A stretch of DNA of 21,162 nucleotides, from the IMG/VR virus record IMGVR_UViG_3300034103_001310, positions 1-21,162 of that record; one strand, written 5' to 3'. A model generated the notes under the pieces. That model ran no database searches, was not told the DNA's origin, and was given only the letters and a program-made list of their open reading frames with translations. Positions 1 to 7,435 of this stretch are shown piece by piece. The position numbers were made by a program, and so were the translations under genes. Origin of the DNA: a virus. The number at the start of each line of letters is the position of its first letter. The first letter of the stretch is position 1.

Positions 1-3000
1 ACATATTTCCATGGTGAACGAACTTTGCTCATTACTTCGCTCGCTCGTTCTTTTGAAGCTCTTTCAGATCGCTTGTCTGGTGTTAGATTCTTTTCCATTC
101 TTTCCTGGTCTTCCTTGCTAAGTTGTCCGCTGTAAAACGTCACAACAGCTCCGTCATCACGCTGAAAGGTGATGACCCTTTGACCGTTAATGTCTTCCAT
201 CGGTTCAGAGATCCGTCCGACAAAACCCTTCATTTTAAACTTTCCGTCCGCGCTTGTCAGTGTAGATATTGGCGCAGTTAGATTTTTTGGCATTTCATAA
301 GCTGGGCGATTATTGCTCCAAAACCCATTCCAAAATTTTTGATCCTGCACTCCAGGTTGTTTTTCTGGCAAAGCACTAGGTTTCCTCTTCTGCGTTTGTT
401 GCTGAGCAATTTGAGATGTCATTGCATCAATTGTCGGAACACCCTGTTGCGCCGGTTGTTGCGCAGGTTGCTGCGATTGCGTAGTATTTGGAGAAGCAGA
501 TGGTTTTTTTCCACCGAGAGGATTATAAGGGCCTAGAGGATCAGCCAAAAAGCTTCCAATCGGCCCCCAAATTGGATCGTTTATTGCGTAAGGCCTCCCT
601 TCCTTGTCACGAGCAACGTACTTGTCTTGTTGGGCTGTCGGGCTAGGCGAAGGGTTGTCTGGCAAGTTCCATAAAACACGCTCAGGAGCATCAAAGTTCT
701 TCAGTGTTTCAAGAGCGGACTCTTTTTCTTGCTGCGTATGCGTTCTTTTCAAGACACCCAATGCGTCTTGCACTATAGGTAGATCGGGATTCCATTTATT
801 TGCAGACGAAGCAGTTTGCGGCGCTGGCGGTGGTGCTTGTTGTTGCGGCGCTGACGGTGTTTGCATCACCGGACGACCTTGCGAATCACGCGGTATCGGC
901 ACCACTTGTCCTGCTGGGTTCACCATGTAGCCTCTCGAGGCAAGTTCCTCTGGAGTCAGCCGTCGTTCTTGAGCGTTAGGATCTTTCCACCCATCCCACC
1001 ACGCTGGTCTCGCGGGGGGTTGAAATTGTGGCTCATCACTGGGTAAAGCGTATGGTTTTCCGTATCCGTCAACGCCTCGCTTTTTGAGTTTACCTGCTTT
1101 CTTTAACAACTCTTCAGAGTCTGCATCCCTAAATAACCACCGACCCTTCTTTTTCAATGCTTCCGTCCATTTCTTCCCCTCCGTTGGTCCTAGTTCAGCA
1201 AGAAGTTGAGTGAACGGACTCGTATCTCGCGGGTCCATGTTCGCGTCAGCAGGCGGCAATCGTTCGCCTTTCGGGCCTGTGACTCTAATTCCTGGTTGAC
1301 TTGCTAAACCAGGAGATGTCGCAATTTGCCCGTCTTGCAGCACAGGCTGCTGATAAGCTGGAGGAGCTTCTTGGCGGGCACCTCCTCTCTGAGATAACAT
1401 ACCTCCGCTAACTCCACCAACACCGTATTTGCCCTTGCGTCCGGATTCCAGTTGCTCTGGCGTTGGAGCCTGCCGAGGTCGCGGCTCACGCATTCGTTGA
1501 CCTTCAGGCGTATCTGGATTAAACATCTCTTGGTAAGTTCCTTGGTTTTCACCCTCCATCCTAGTTTCGCTAGCGTAATCCGGTGTCTGCATAACGATGG
1601 CGCGATCTTTTTCGCTGAGGTCTTGCAATGGGATGGCATATGTTTTTCCTTCTTTTGTGCGTATTACCGCAACGTCGCTAACTGCTGGATCGACATCATT
1701 GAAATGGCGGACACCACGAAGTTCGCCTGTAATCGTTTTACCTCTATTGTTGGTCCAAACTTTAGGCTTGCCAATTGACGGTGTATCGGCAGCGACTGGC
1801 CTTTGATTGTATAGCCTGGCAGCTTCATCGAATTTCCACTTCTCGTATGCCGCTGTGTGTGCATCTATCTTGTCAAGTACTTGCTGTCCCCTCGCCCTAT
1901 TTGCTAATTCATTCCTAAAATCATCATTGTATTGCTCGTAGCCGATATTTTGGTTGTATTGAATTTTAGCAGCTGGAGCGTTGGTTTGCTGAGGCTGCTG
2001 TTGCACATTAGCAAGAGACTGCGTTGCGGCTGGAGCGGCAGGCGCAGATGGATTCGTATTAGCCATTTGCGCCAAAATAGCTTCTGCACCAAAGGTATCT
2101 GGAAACCGATCTTCCTGCATTCTCGCCATTGTCCTTGGGTTCGGCGCAACCTGAGCCACACCGTCGTACCCAACCTGCATCAGTTCTGGTCCTTCTTCCC
2201 CGACCGTTACCGTCTGGCCGGGATACACAGGACCGCCGTAACGACGTTCTGCAATCCCTCGTTCGCTTTGAAGCTCGTCAAGCATCCTGCCGTACGGATT
2301 ATCGTCGTCAGCCGCTGCCGCTGGAGGTTGCGATGGCTTAGGCTGACTCATGGAACGCATTGCGTCAAACGGTTGCCGCATTACCTGTATAATCTGCTCG
2401 CTAGTAGGTTTTTCAATTCCTTGCTCTATAAGCCTGGTTTGAGTATTCCTGAACTCGGTGTTAAAATCTTTAAAATTTGTACGCGACCACTGCTCAAAAC
2501 TCGGGCCATCGTTTTGTTGTTGATCGCGCACGGCCACTTCGACAGATGGGTCTAAAGGATAGGCTTCGATAAGAGCCCTTTTGTTTCTCTCAAATCGATC
2601 AAACGCAATTTGTTTTTGCGCATCGTTGAGCGTTTGACTCGACATCAACATTTGCTGCCTAGTCACCAAATCTCGCAATTGCCGCGACACTGGATTGCTG
2701 TAAGCACCAGCCCCAATGTTCTTTATGATGTCCGAATTTTGTTCTTGCCATGATGGCATCGATTGCTGTTGCGGCAATACAGTGTCAACACCAAACGCTT
2801 GCCCAGAAACAATATCCGGTTTTGGTTTTCTTTTTTGTTCTCCAATGCCAACTCCTACGCTGCCGTATTTTAGCGGTTGCATTTGCGCCAAACGCATGGC
2901 GTTATCACTCGCCTGCTGTTGTTTAACCATGTCCATGCCAGCACTAAAGCTCGACTTGTCTTTTCTCGGCAATATGCCAGCAACGTCGTGTCTAACTGTA

Positions 3001-3008
3001 ATTCCCAT
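1..3008 (-). CDS. Large Gln/Pro-rich probable internal virion protein with two SHD1-like domains (3' end outside window)
   Basis: The frame starts at ATG 3008 and stays open to base 1: 1002 codons, no stop. A strong AAGGAG ribosome site lies 8 bases upstream. The N-terminus (MGITVRHDVAG) is followed by a Gln-rich, probably helical part. Residues about 256-275 (GGPVYPGQTVTVGEEGPEL) resemble the VGExGPEL motif common near the C-terminus of phage tape-measure and internal virion proteins. Residues about 416-472 (WTNNRGKTITGEL, then GKTYAIPLQDLSEKDR) fit the SHD1 domain, which is known from yeast Sla1 and expanded in Planctomycetes. Residues about 914-972 (TSADGKFKMKGFVG, then QLSKEDQERM) look like a second SHD1. 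Linkers are low-complexity (PQQQAPPPAPQ, QSQQPAQQPAQQ), so much of it is probably disordered. The SHD1 calls are by eye. The virion role is inferred from position and the motif, and other large phage proteins are possible. Confidence 0.85.
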   Translation of the reverse strand, partial: MGITVRHDVAGILPRKDKSSFSAGMDMVKQQQASDNAMRLAQMQPLKYGSVGVGIGEQKRKPKPDIVSGQAFGVDTVLPQQQSMPSWQEQNSDIIKNIGAGAYSNPVSRQLRDLVTRQQMLMSSQTLNDAQKQIAFDRFERNKRALIEAYPLDPSVEVAVRDQQQNDGPSFEQWSRTNFKDFNTEFRNTQTRLIEQGIEKPTSEQIIQVMRQPFDAMRSMSQPKPSQPPAAAADDDNPYGRMLDELQSERGIAERRYGGPVYPGQTVTVGEEGPELMQVGYDGVAQVAPNPRTMARMQEDRFPDTFGAEAILAQMANTNPSAPAAPAATQSLANVQQQPQQTNAPAAKIQYNQNIGYEQYNDDFRNELANRARGQQVLDKIDAHTAAYEKWKFDEAARLYNQRPVAADTPSIGKPKVWTNNRGKTITGELRGVRHFNDVDPAVSDVAVIRTKEGKTYAIPLQDLSEKDRAIVMQTPDYASETRMEGENQGTYQEMFNPDTPEGQRMREPRPRQAPTPEQLESGRKGKYGVGGVSGGMLSQRGGARQEAPPAYQQPVLQDGQIATSPGLASQPGIRVTGPKGERLPPADANMDPRDTSPFTQLLAELGPTEGKKWTEALKKKGRWLFRDADSEELLKKAGKLKKRGVDGYGKPYALPSDEPQFQPPARPAWWDGWKDPNAQERRLTPEELASRGYMVNPAGQVVPIPRDSQGRPVMQTPSAPQQQAPPPAPQTASSANKWNPDLPIVQDALGVLKRTHTQQEKESALETLKNFDAPERVLWNLPDNPSPSPTAQQDKYVARDKEGRPYAINDPIWGPIGSFLADPLGPYNPLGGKKPSASPNTTQSQQPAQQPAQQGVPTIDAMTSQIAQQQTQKRKPSALPEKQPGVQDQKFWNGFWSNNRPAYEMPKNLTAPISTLTSADGKFKMKGFVGRISEPMEDINGQRVITFQRDDGAVVTFYSGQLSKEDQERMEKNLTPDKRSERASKERASEVMSKVRSPWKY

Positions 3009-3126
3009 GAAAGCCGCTCCTTTTTTCAAGTTTTGATTGTAATATGTTTTAGGTTTTTAGGGTATTTTTGTTCCGCACAGGCCTTTTAAGCCAGACAATA
3101 GACTTCGAGACAATTTACCTCCAACA
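3009..3126 (-). other. Only sizeable intergenic gap, AT-rich leader
   Basis: This 118-base gap separates the protease-like gene from the large SHD1 gene. The half nearest the SHD1 gene is very AT-rich and ends in the AAGGAG site. I looked for -35/-10 pairs on the minus strand and found none that convinced me: CATATTACAAT is a weak -10 candidate with no well-spaced -35. A stem-loop sits at its upstream edge. Only very short open frames without good starts are present. If an internal promoter exists in this window, this is the likeliest place. Confidence 0.5.
3017..3022 (-). promoter_or_regulatory. Strong Shine-Dalgarno site of the large SHD1 gene
   Basis: The minus strand reads AAGGAG followed by 8 bases and ATG 3008. 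This is one of the best ribosome sites in the window and fixes the start of the left-edge gene. It lies at the end of the only non-coding gap longer than 100 bases. Confidence 0.8.
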
Positions 3127-3141
3127 TTAGGAAGTCGGAGG
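3118..3141 (-). promoter_or_regulatory. Stem-loop enclosing the stop codon of the protease-like gene
   Basis: On the minus strand CCTCCGAC and GTTGGAGG can form an 8-bp stem (one G-U pair) around an 8-base loop, TTCCTAAT, that contains the TAA stop at 3127-3129. It is not followed by a U-tract, so it does not look like an intrinsic terminator. It could mark an RNA-processing or stability site before the next gene, or be chance. Confidence 0.35.
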
Positions 3142-3402
3142 GTTTTCGGAAGTGGTTCGGCGGTAACCGAGTCGCCATAAAATCCTAGCCACGTCAGTAG
3201 CCGTCTCGTCAACGGTGTCCTCTGCCAGATCTGGTTGGCAGGCGTGCAATAGCTCATGCAGGATCGTATCGAGTTCTGATTCGCCGGTAAGACGGTCGGC
3301 TATTGTGATCGTCTTGCCGGTCCAATCGCAGAGTCCCATAAACGGACGCTTCATTTCCTGAAACGTTAGGCGGTAGTATTTTCCGCGAAGTCGGCATCGC
3401 AT
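3127..3402 (-). CDS. Small HELLH zinc-metalloprotease-like protein
   Basis: A 91-residue protein. Residues 49-53 are HELLH, a classic HExxH zinc site in which the two His bind metal and the Glu activates water. A downstream helix has E66 as a possible third ligand (EDTVDETATD). The chain is too short for a full peptidase lobe, but tiny SprT-like or minimal gluzincin-like proteins of this sort occur in phages, usually without a known substrate. It starts one base after the phosphoesterase stop, so the two are translationally coupled, and it shares that gene's high GC. A role in processing virion or host proteins is a guess. Clear metal-binding motif, unknown function. Confidence 0.8.
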   Translation of the reverse strand: MRCRLRGKYYRLTFQEMKRPFMGLCDWTGKTITIADRLTGESELDTILHELLHACQPDLAEDTVDETATDVARILWRLGYRRTTSENPPTS

Positions 3403-3403
3403 G

Positions 3404-4246
3404 CTATTTGGCCCTCAGTGTGTCGTATCGGACGCGACCGGACGAGTTGTGCCAATAGAACCGCAACCAGGCAGATCCTAGTGCTTTGGGCCCGAGCATG
3501 CGCTCGACTTCCCAACCGCCTGAGCCGTCACCCCAGGCGTCTTTGTAGCCTGGGCAACGGATGTGTAGTTGCTCGTCTTGGTAGATCACGCCGCGTTCGC
3601 TGATGCGTTGGCGAGGAATTGTAAACGACCACTCATCGTGAGTGTGGCCTGTTAATACGATATTTGCGTCAGGGGTAAATCCAGCAATCCGAGAAGGCTG
3701 TAATGTTCCCTTTGTGATAATCCCCCCACCACCGGATCCGTGGTAGTGATAAAGTGCTAGAGTGTCTTTGATTGATTTGCTGTCGACGAATCGGAAAAAC
3801 ACCCAACCTCCATAGCCGCTGGCCTCAACGATGCCGCCCATCTGTCGCATGCGAGAAGCGAGGCGGTCGGTTAGGTCGGTCTCGTGTTGTTTGGTGATTG
3901 CGGTTTCGTGGTTGCCTCGACCGGCTACCGCGAATTGTTGCATGTACGGTCGGTAGAAATCGGCAGCGGTGTCGACTAGCAAATCGAAGTAGTTGCTGCC
4001 TTGATGCTCTGGACGCAATGCGTTCTTGTCGGCTCGTTTGTCCCATTTGCCTTGCATCGCGCAGAATAGATCGCCGTTGTCGATGATTGGGGCGTCGAAC
4101 TCGACGGCTTCGTCGAGGTGCTTTTTCTCCAGCGATTGGTCGCATTTCGGGTTGTCGTGGTGAACGTCGGATCGGAGCAAAACCCACTGCTCCCAATCTG
4201 AGTTGCGGGCAAGATCAATCTTGATCTCGACAACATTTCTTTCCAT
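3404..4246 (-). CDS. Calcineurin-like metallophosphoesterase
   Basis: A 280-residue protein if started at ATG 4246. All hallmark motifs of the family are present in order: D27-V-H29, G58-D59 (IDNGDLF), G111-N-H-E114, H167-Y-H169 and G200-H-T-H203, which ligate two metal ions. The family hydrolyses phosphomono- or phosphodiesters, including nucleic-acid ends and cyclic or sugar nucleotides, and the substrate cannot be read from sequence. I prefer the 4246 start because GGAG lies 10 bases upstream. A longer version would begin with TTG at 4306 with no ribosome site. The start lies 32 bases inside the preceding multidomain gene. The gene is clearly GC-richer than that neighbour (41 of 60 bases at 3481-3540), suggesting separate acquisition. 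Confidence 0.93.
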   Translation of the reverse strand: MERNVVEIKIDLARNSDWEQWVLLRSDVHHDNPKCDQSLEKKHLDEAVEFDAPIIDNGDLFCAMQGKWDKRADKNALRPEHQGSNYFDLLVDTAADFYRPYMQQFAVAGRGNHETAITKQHETDLTDRLASRMRQMGGIVEASGYGGWVFFRFVDSKSIKDTLALYHYHGSGGGGIITKGTLQPSRIAGFTPDANIVLTGHTHDEWSFTIPRQRISERGVIYQDEQLHIRCPGYKDAWGDGSGGWEVERMLGPKALGSAWLRFYWHNSSGRVRYDTLRAK

Positions 4247-6245
4247 TTTTCGCAGACTCCATACCATTGCAGCATTCCTGTGTTTGGATGTTTGGTTTTT
4301 GCTCAATAGAAATCACCGGGCGCTTCGTAATTTTCGAAATAATCTGAGCTTGCTGGTACGAGGACTCGACAAACCACTTGACATTGAATTTCTGGCATTG
4401 CGCTGCTTTCCAACTCCCAATGCAATTGCGATTGCGTTCTTTCAATGTACCTGGATACATGACGAGCATACCATAGCTTATGCGATATCGCTTTAGCCAC
4501 TCCTCAGTCAAATCTCGGTACGCTTCTCGCCTTGCAGTAATGATGTACGGGACGGTGTAATCTCGCGGAGTTCTGATGGGCTTCCGTGTCGTCATCCATG
4601 CTTGATATCGAGGACCGTCGTCATCGTCTTCTAAAGGGCAATCCTCGCACAACACTCCATCGAAATCTATTCCGACATTATGGTTCCTGAGAATGTATCC
4701 GTTGTTTAGTAAATTCCAGTCAAACAAGTGAGGCCAATCTAAACTCACGGCATACCCAGTTACTTTTTGCCTGCCGTGATTTCCAGCATATACAACATAA
4801 AAAGGCAAGTCGGTGTTTATATTGTCAAATGCTTTCCCGCTACACGTCGAATCGTCAATCACTACCACGCTTCCCGTATGTTCAATTCGCTTTCCGTGTG
4901 TTTCGGGTGATTCGATACGACTGCCTCCACCGATGTACCGCAGCCCATCTGCTGTGATTTCGTATAACGGTACTCCTAGACGCATTGATATGTCGCAAGC
5001 AGCTCGCATTCCAGAACGTGGAACGCCAGCGATACCCGATACGTCTGGATGCTTATCAAGAATAATTTGCGACAAAGACAAGGTATCGCTGGTGAATTTG
5101 TCCCAGGTTATTATTGGCCAAACCAGATCTTTGTTGTTAAGCTGGTCGATGTATTTACGAATAGACTCCAGCCTACTAGGGCAGTTGGAAAAGTGAACGA
5201 AGTACGCATCTTCAAGCCCGTTTTCAAATTCTCCTTTTTTGCGGTCGCCGAACCAGTACTGCCAGTTCCAGCGAGAATCTAGTTTTCCAAGTGTTGCCTG
5301 TCTTTCATATTCCTTGCGTATTTGCTCTCCTATCCAAATTTGTTCGGCACAATGCGTAGTTCCGATATCGACGTTTGGTCTTTTCCAAATGTCGCATGAC
5401 GACTTTCGAGACAAGATTACTCCCGAATTGAATGACACTGGTTGATTTTCGATATTCAACCCGCTGAGGGTGCTAACCGCCTTCCTCTCTCGCGTCAGCC
5501 ATTCGCGGTTCTTGTAGTCTGAGTATTCGTCGTAAACGCAGATTGATTCATTATATTGCTCAAAAATATTTGGAGCGTTCGGCTTAATGACAACATCTGC
5601 ATCGACAAAAAGAACTTCTTCATATTCTTTGGCGAAGTTCCACACCCGAAACTTCTCCATCGGCCCCCATTCTTCGGTATCGTTATCCAGATCGATAAAG
5701 TCGGCATTGACCCGATCCGCGTAGTCCTGCATAAGTGGCCGAGTAAGCTTTAGGATTTCAAGAAAGTGAGATCCGTTTGCCACGGTGATTATTGCTCGCG
5801 ATCGACCGCTATTTGGCCTGCGATTCCTCCAGAGCATGTAAGCTCTATCCATGTCAATTTGCGGTTTTTGCTCCAACAGTTCGCCAGATACGGCGTTATG
5901 AAATTCTACCGTCCACTCGAACCAGTCCTTTTCTGATTTGTATCTTGGTGGAAAACGCTTTAGCAGGTCGTCCGCTTTTCGTTTGCAAGGACAGCTTACA
6001 GGCATAGTCCCCAACACAAGGTCCACAAAATCCTTATCGCCGTTGATTGCGGAATGCAGGCGAGCCCAGATAGCTCGATAAAGAGACCTTCTCACCTCTG
6101 GGTCGTTTGCTTTCTGATGGGCTTTTTTTGCAGGAACAGTTACGGTTTTTTTCCATCCTTTCTTTCCCAAGTACGCTCCGCATTCACAAACGTATGGAAT
6201 GTAGTCAGACGTGACTGGCTTTTTGCAGAATTCGCATTCTTGCAT
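4215..6245 (-). CDS. Five-module fusion: zinc-finger/Erv-like/glycosyltransferase/phosphoribosyltransferase/HAD phosphatase
   Basis: A 676-residue protein. Residues 4-22 hold CxxC...CxC, a zinc-finger-like knuckle. Residues about 51-139 resemble Erv/ALR sulfhydryl oxidases (C85-P-C87, then FPPRYKSEKDWFEW and H116-N117), but with CPC in place of the usual CxxC. Residues about 151-365 look like a GT8-type nucleotide-sugar transferase with D215-A-D217 and FNSGVIL. Residues about 378-515 form a phosphoribosyltransferase with GVPRSG and the PRPP loop VVVIDDSTCSG (460-470). Residues about 522-648 are a HAD phosphatase: D527-F-D529-G-V, T570, K613, E627. A 20-residue tail carries two CC pairs. Known dual-domain ribofuranosyltransferases transfer 5-phosphoribose from PRPP and then remove the phosphate with a HAD domain, so glycan or protein ribofuranosylation is a reasoned inference. 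Start ATG 6245 overlaps the previous stop (TAATG), with GAGGTG upstream. Confidence 0.88.
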   Translation of the reverse strand: MQECEFCKKPVTSDYIPYVCECGAYLGKKGWKKTVTVPAKKAHQKANDPEVRRSLYRAIWARLHSAINGDKDFVDLVLGTMPVSCPCKRKADDLLKRFPPRYKSEKDWFEWTVEFHNAVSGELLEQKPQIDMDRAYMLWRNRRPNSGRSRAIITVANGSHFLEILKLTRPLMQDYADRVNADFIDLDNDTEEWGPMEKFRVWNFAKEYEEVLFVDADVVIKPNAPNIFEQYNESICVYDEYSDYKNREWLTRERKAVSTLSGLNIENQPVSFNSGVILSRKSSCDIWKRPNVDIGTTHCAEQIWIGEQIRKEYERQATLGKLDSRWNWQYWFGDRKKGEFENGLEDAYFVHFSNCPSRLESIRKYIDQLNNKDLVWPIITWDKFTSDTLSLSQIILDKHPDVSGIAGVPRSGMRAACDISMRLGVPLYEITADGLRYIGGGSRIESPETHGKRIEHTGSVVVIDDSTCSGKAFDNINTDLPFYVVYAGNHGRQKVTGYAVSLDWPHLFDWNLLNNGYILRNHNVGIDFDGVLCEDCPLEDDDDGPRYQAWMTTRKPIRTPRDYTVPYIITARREAYRDLTEEWLKRYRISYGMLVMYPGTLKERNRNCIGSWKAAQCQKFNVKWFVESSYQQAQIISKITKRPVISIEQKPNIQTQECCNGMESAKNGKKCCRDQD
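4257..4260 (-). promoter_or_regulatory. Ribosome site that decides the phosphoesterase start
   Basis: GGAG on the minus strand, 10 bases before ATG 4246. The longer in-frame alternative at TTG 4306 has no comparable site, so this supports the shorter 280-residue phosphoesterase. The site lies inside the coding sequence of the multidomain gene. Confidence 0.55.
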
Positions 6246-7423
6246 TATGTCGTCACCTCAACGTAATAGCAGCACTCTGGATCAAAAAGATCCACGACGG
6301 GACGGCATTGGCAAGCAACGTCAGATCCTTTAATGCAATACGGACCAAACAGCCATCTTCCAGTGTTGGCCCCATGATTGCATTCGTATTCAATTGGCGA
6401 TCTGCTCGGAGCGTCTCCTTCGCTTTGAACGCAACCACCAACATTAGCTAATTGATATTTTTCTATTCCGTAGGCAGCTGTACAAGTAAATCTGAATTTG
6501 AACTGTCCGCAACAGTGAAACGTGTCTGTCACCCATGTAGCGTCAATGTCGTCATAGCAAAGCTCAAACTCGCAGTCAACAAGTTGAATCAGTCGCTCGC
6601 ACGAAGAAGTAGTAAAAACCCTCACATTAAGGCAGTAAGGCAATTGAATAAATTCGTCATTGTATTCTACATTGTCAAGGCAATCGCATGTTGAGCAGCG
6701 AGGGCAATTCAGTTCTTGGGTTTTTGGTGGATTGCTATTGAAATGCCGCTGAAAAACGAAATCGTCAATAAGCATATCTTTTTCGGACAAAGAGAAACCA
6801 CAGTAAAATCCATCGGCGTGTAGCCCAGGAGACTCTATTGAAATTGACCCACCTAAAGTTACACCACCAATTCTCGCGCAAAAAAGATTTTCGTCTATTT
6901 CCGCTTGAAACCCGCGAGCGCCTCCAGTTTCTCCAATAATGATTTGCTTTTGCTTGAGAATGGTTTCGACCCCAGCGGAAACTACGCCCAGCCGCAACCA
7001 GCTTTGATCGGCGGGAAGAACGCTACCTCCCAATCGTTCGTACTCTGCGAAGTAGTAGTTTTCTGAAGTGCAAACTTCAGGGTCTCCACTTGATGTTTTT
7101 TTCGCATTAAGAATGATTCTGTACTTTTGGCCGCTGCCATAAGACGCGGTCCTGGGGATTTCGTTGGCTGTCCAAAAAAGAACCGCCATAGACCCTACCT
7201 CGTCTGGGTGCTTGACATTGCATAATGCAATAGAATTTGGAATCTCGCACCTAGCTCGGTAAGTTGGCGATGTAACGATGTAGTAGTCGCCAGGATCGTC
7301 ACACCATCCTTTTCCTTTGAATGGCGCAGAAGTTCGCAAGCCTAGCGGAGTACCGGCTGCGCGAGTGAAGTCATCTTGGAAAACGATGCACTCAACGCAA
7401 CAACATTTGTGCCATCCAGCCAT
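6245..7423 (-). CDS. Cys-rich LamG-like jellyroll protein
   Basis: A 392-residue protein with 28 cysteines. It opens with a CCCVEC cluster, then FQDDFTRA (15-22), the usual entry strand of LamG/concanavalin-like jellyrolls. LIDDFVFQR (218-226) is typical of the exit strand, so residues about 14-230 are probably one carbohydrate-binding-type fold. The remainder (240-392) is a Cys-dense region starting CPRCSTCDC and including CC pairs at 304-305 and 384-385. No signal peptide is seen. It lies 12 bases after the equally Cys-rich 356-residue gene and overlaps the start of the multidomain gene. A virion surface or adhesion role is inferred from operon position. The cysteines could form disulfides or bind metal. 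No family name can be given with certainty. Confidence 0.85.
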   Translation of the reverse strand: MAGWHKCCCVECIVFQDDFTRAAGTPLGLRTSAPFKGKGWCDDPGDYYIVTSPTYRARCEIPNSIALCNVKHPDEVGSMAVLFWTANEIPRTASYGSGQKYRIILNAKKTSSGDPEVCTSENYYFAEYERLGGSVLPADQSWLRLGVVSAGVETILKQKQIIIGETGGARGFQAEIDENLFCARIGGVTLGGSISIESPGLHADGFYCGFSLSEKDMLIDDFVFQRHFNSNPPKTQELNCPRCSTCDCLDNVEYNDEFIQLPYCLNVRVFTTSSCERLIQLVDCEFELCYDDIDATWVTDTFHCCGQFKFRFTCTAAYGIEKYQLANVGGCVQSEGDAPSRSPIEYECNHGANTGRWLFGPYCIKGSDVACQCRPVVDLFDPECCYYVEVTT

Positions 7424-7435
7424 GATTATGTATTC

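Noticed and set aside
1932-2555. Plus-strand frame of 207 codons and other long plus-strand frames
   Set aside because: They lie opposite strong minus-strand genes, have Arg/Cys/Leu-rich unnatural composition and no ribosome sites; they are shadows of the coding strand.
3009-3126. Intrinsic terminator between the protease-like gene and the SHD1 gene
   Set aside because: The stem-loop there lacks a following U-tract, and the GGCTT/AGGCC hairpin nearby is only 5 bp.
3057-3257. Minus-strand 66-codon frame ending in GLKGLCGTKIP
   Set aside because: It overlaps the HELLH gene in another frame, lacks a good start, and its protein has no recognisable pattern.
4247-4306. Longer phosphoesterase starting at TTG 4306
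   Set aside because: It has no ribosome site and adds 20 residues without family similarity; ATG 4246 with GGAG is better.
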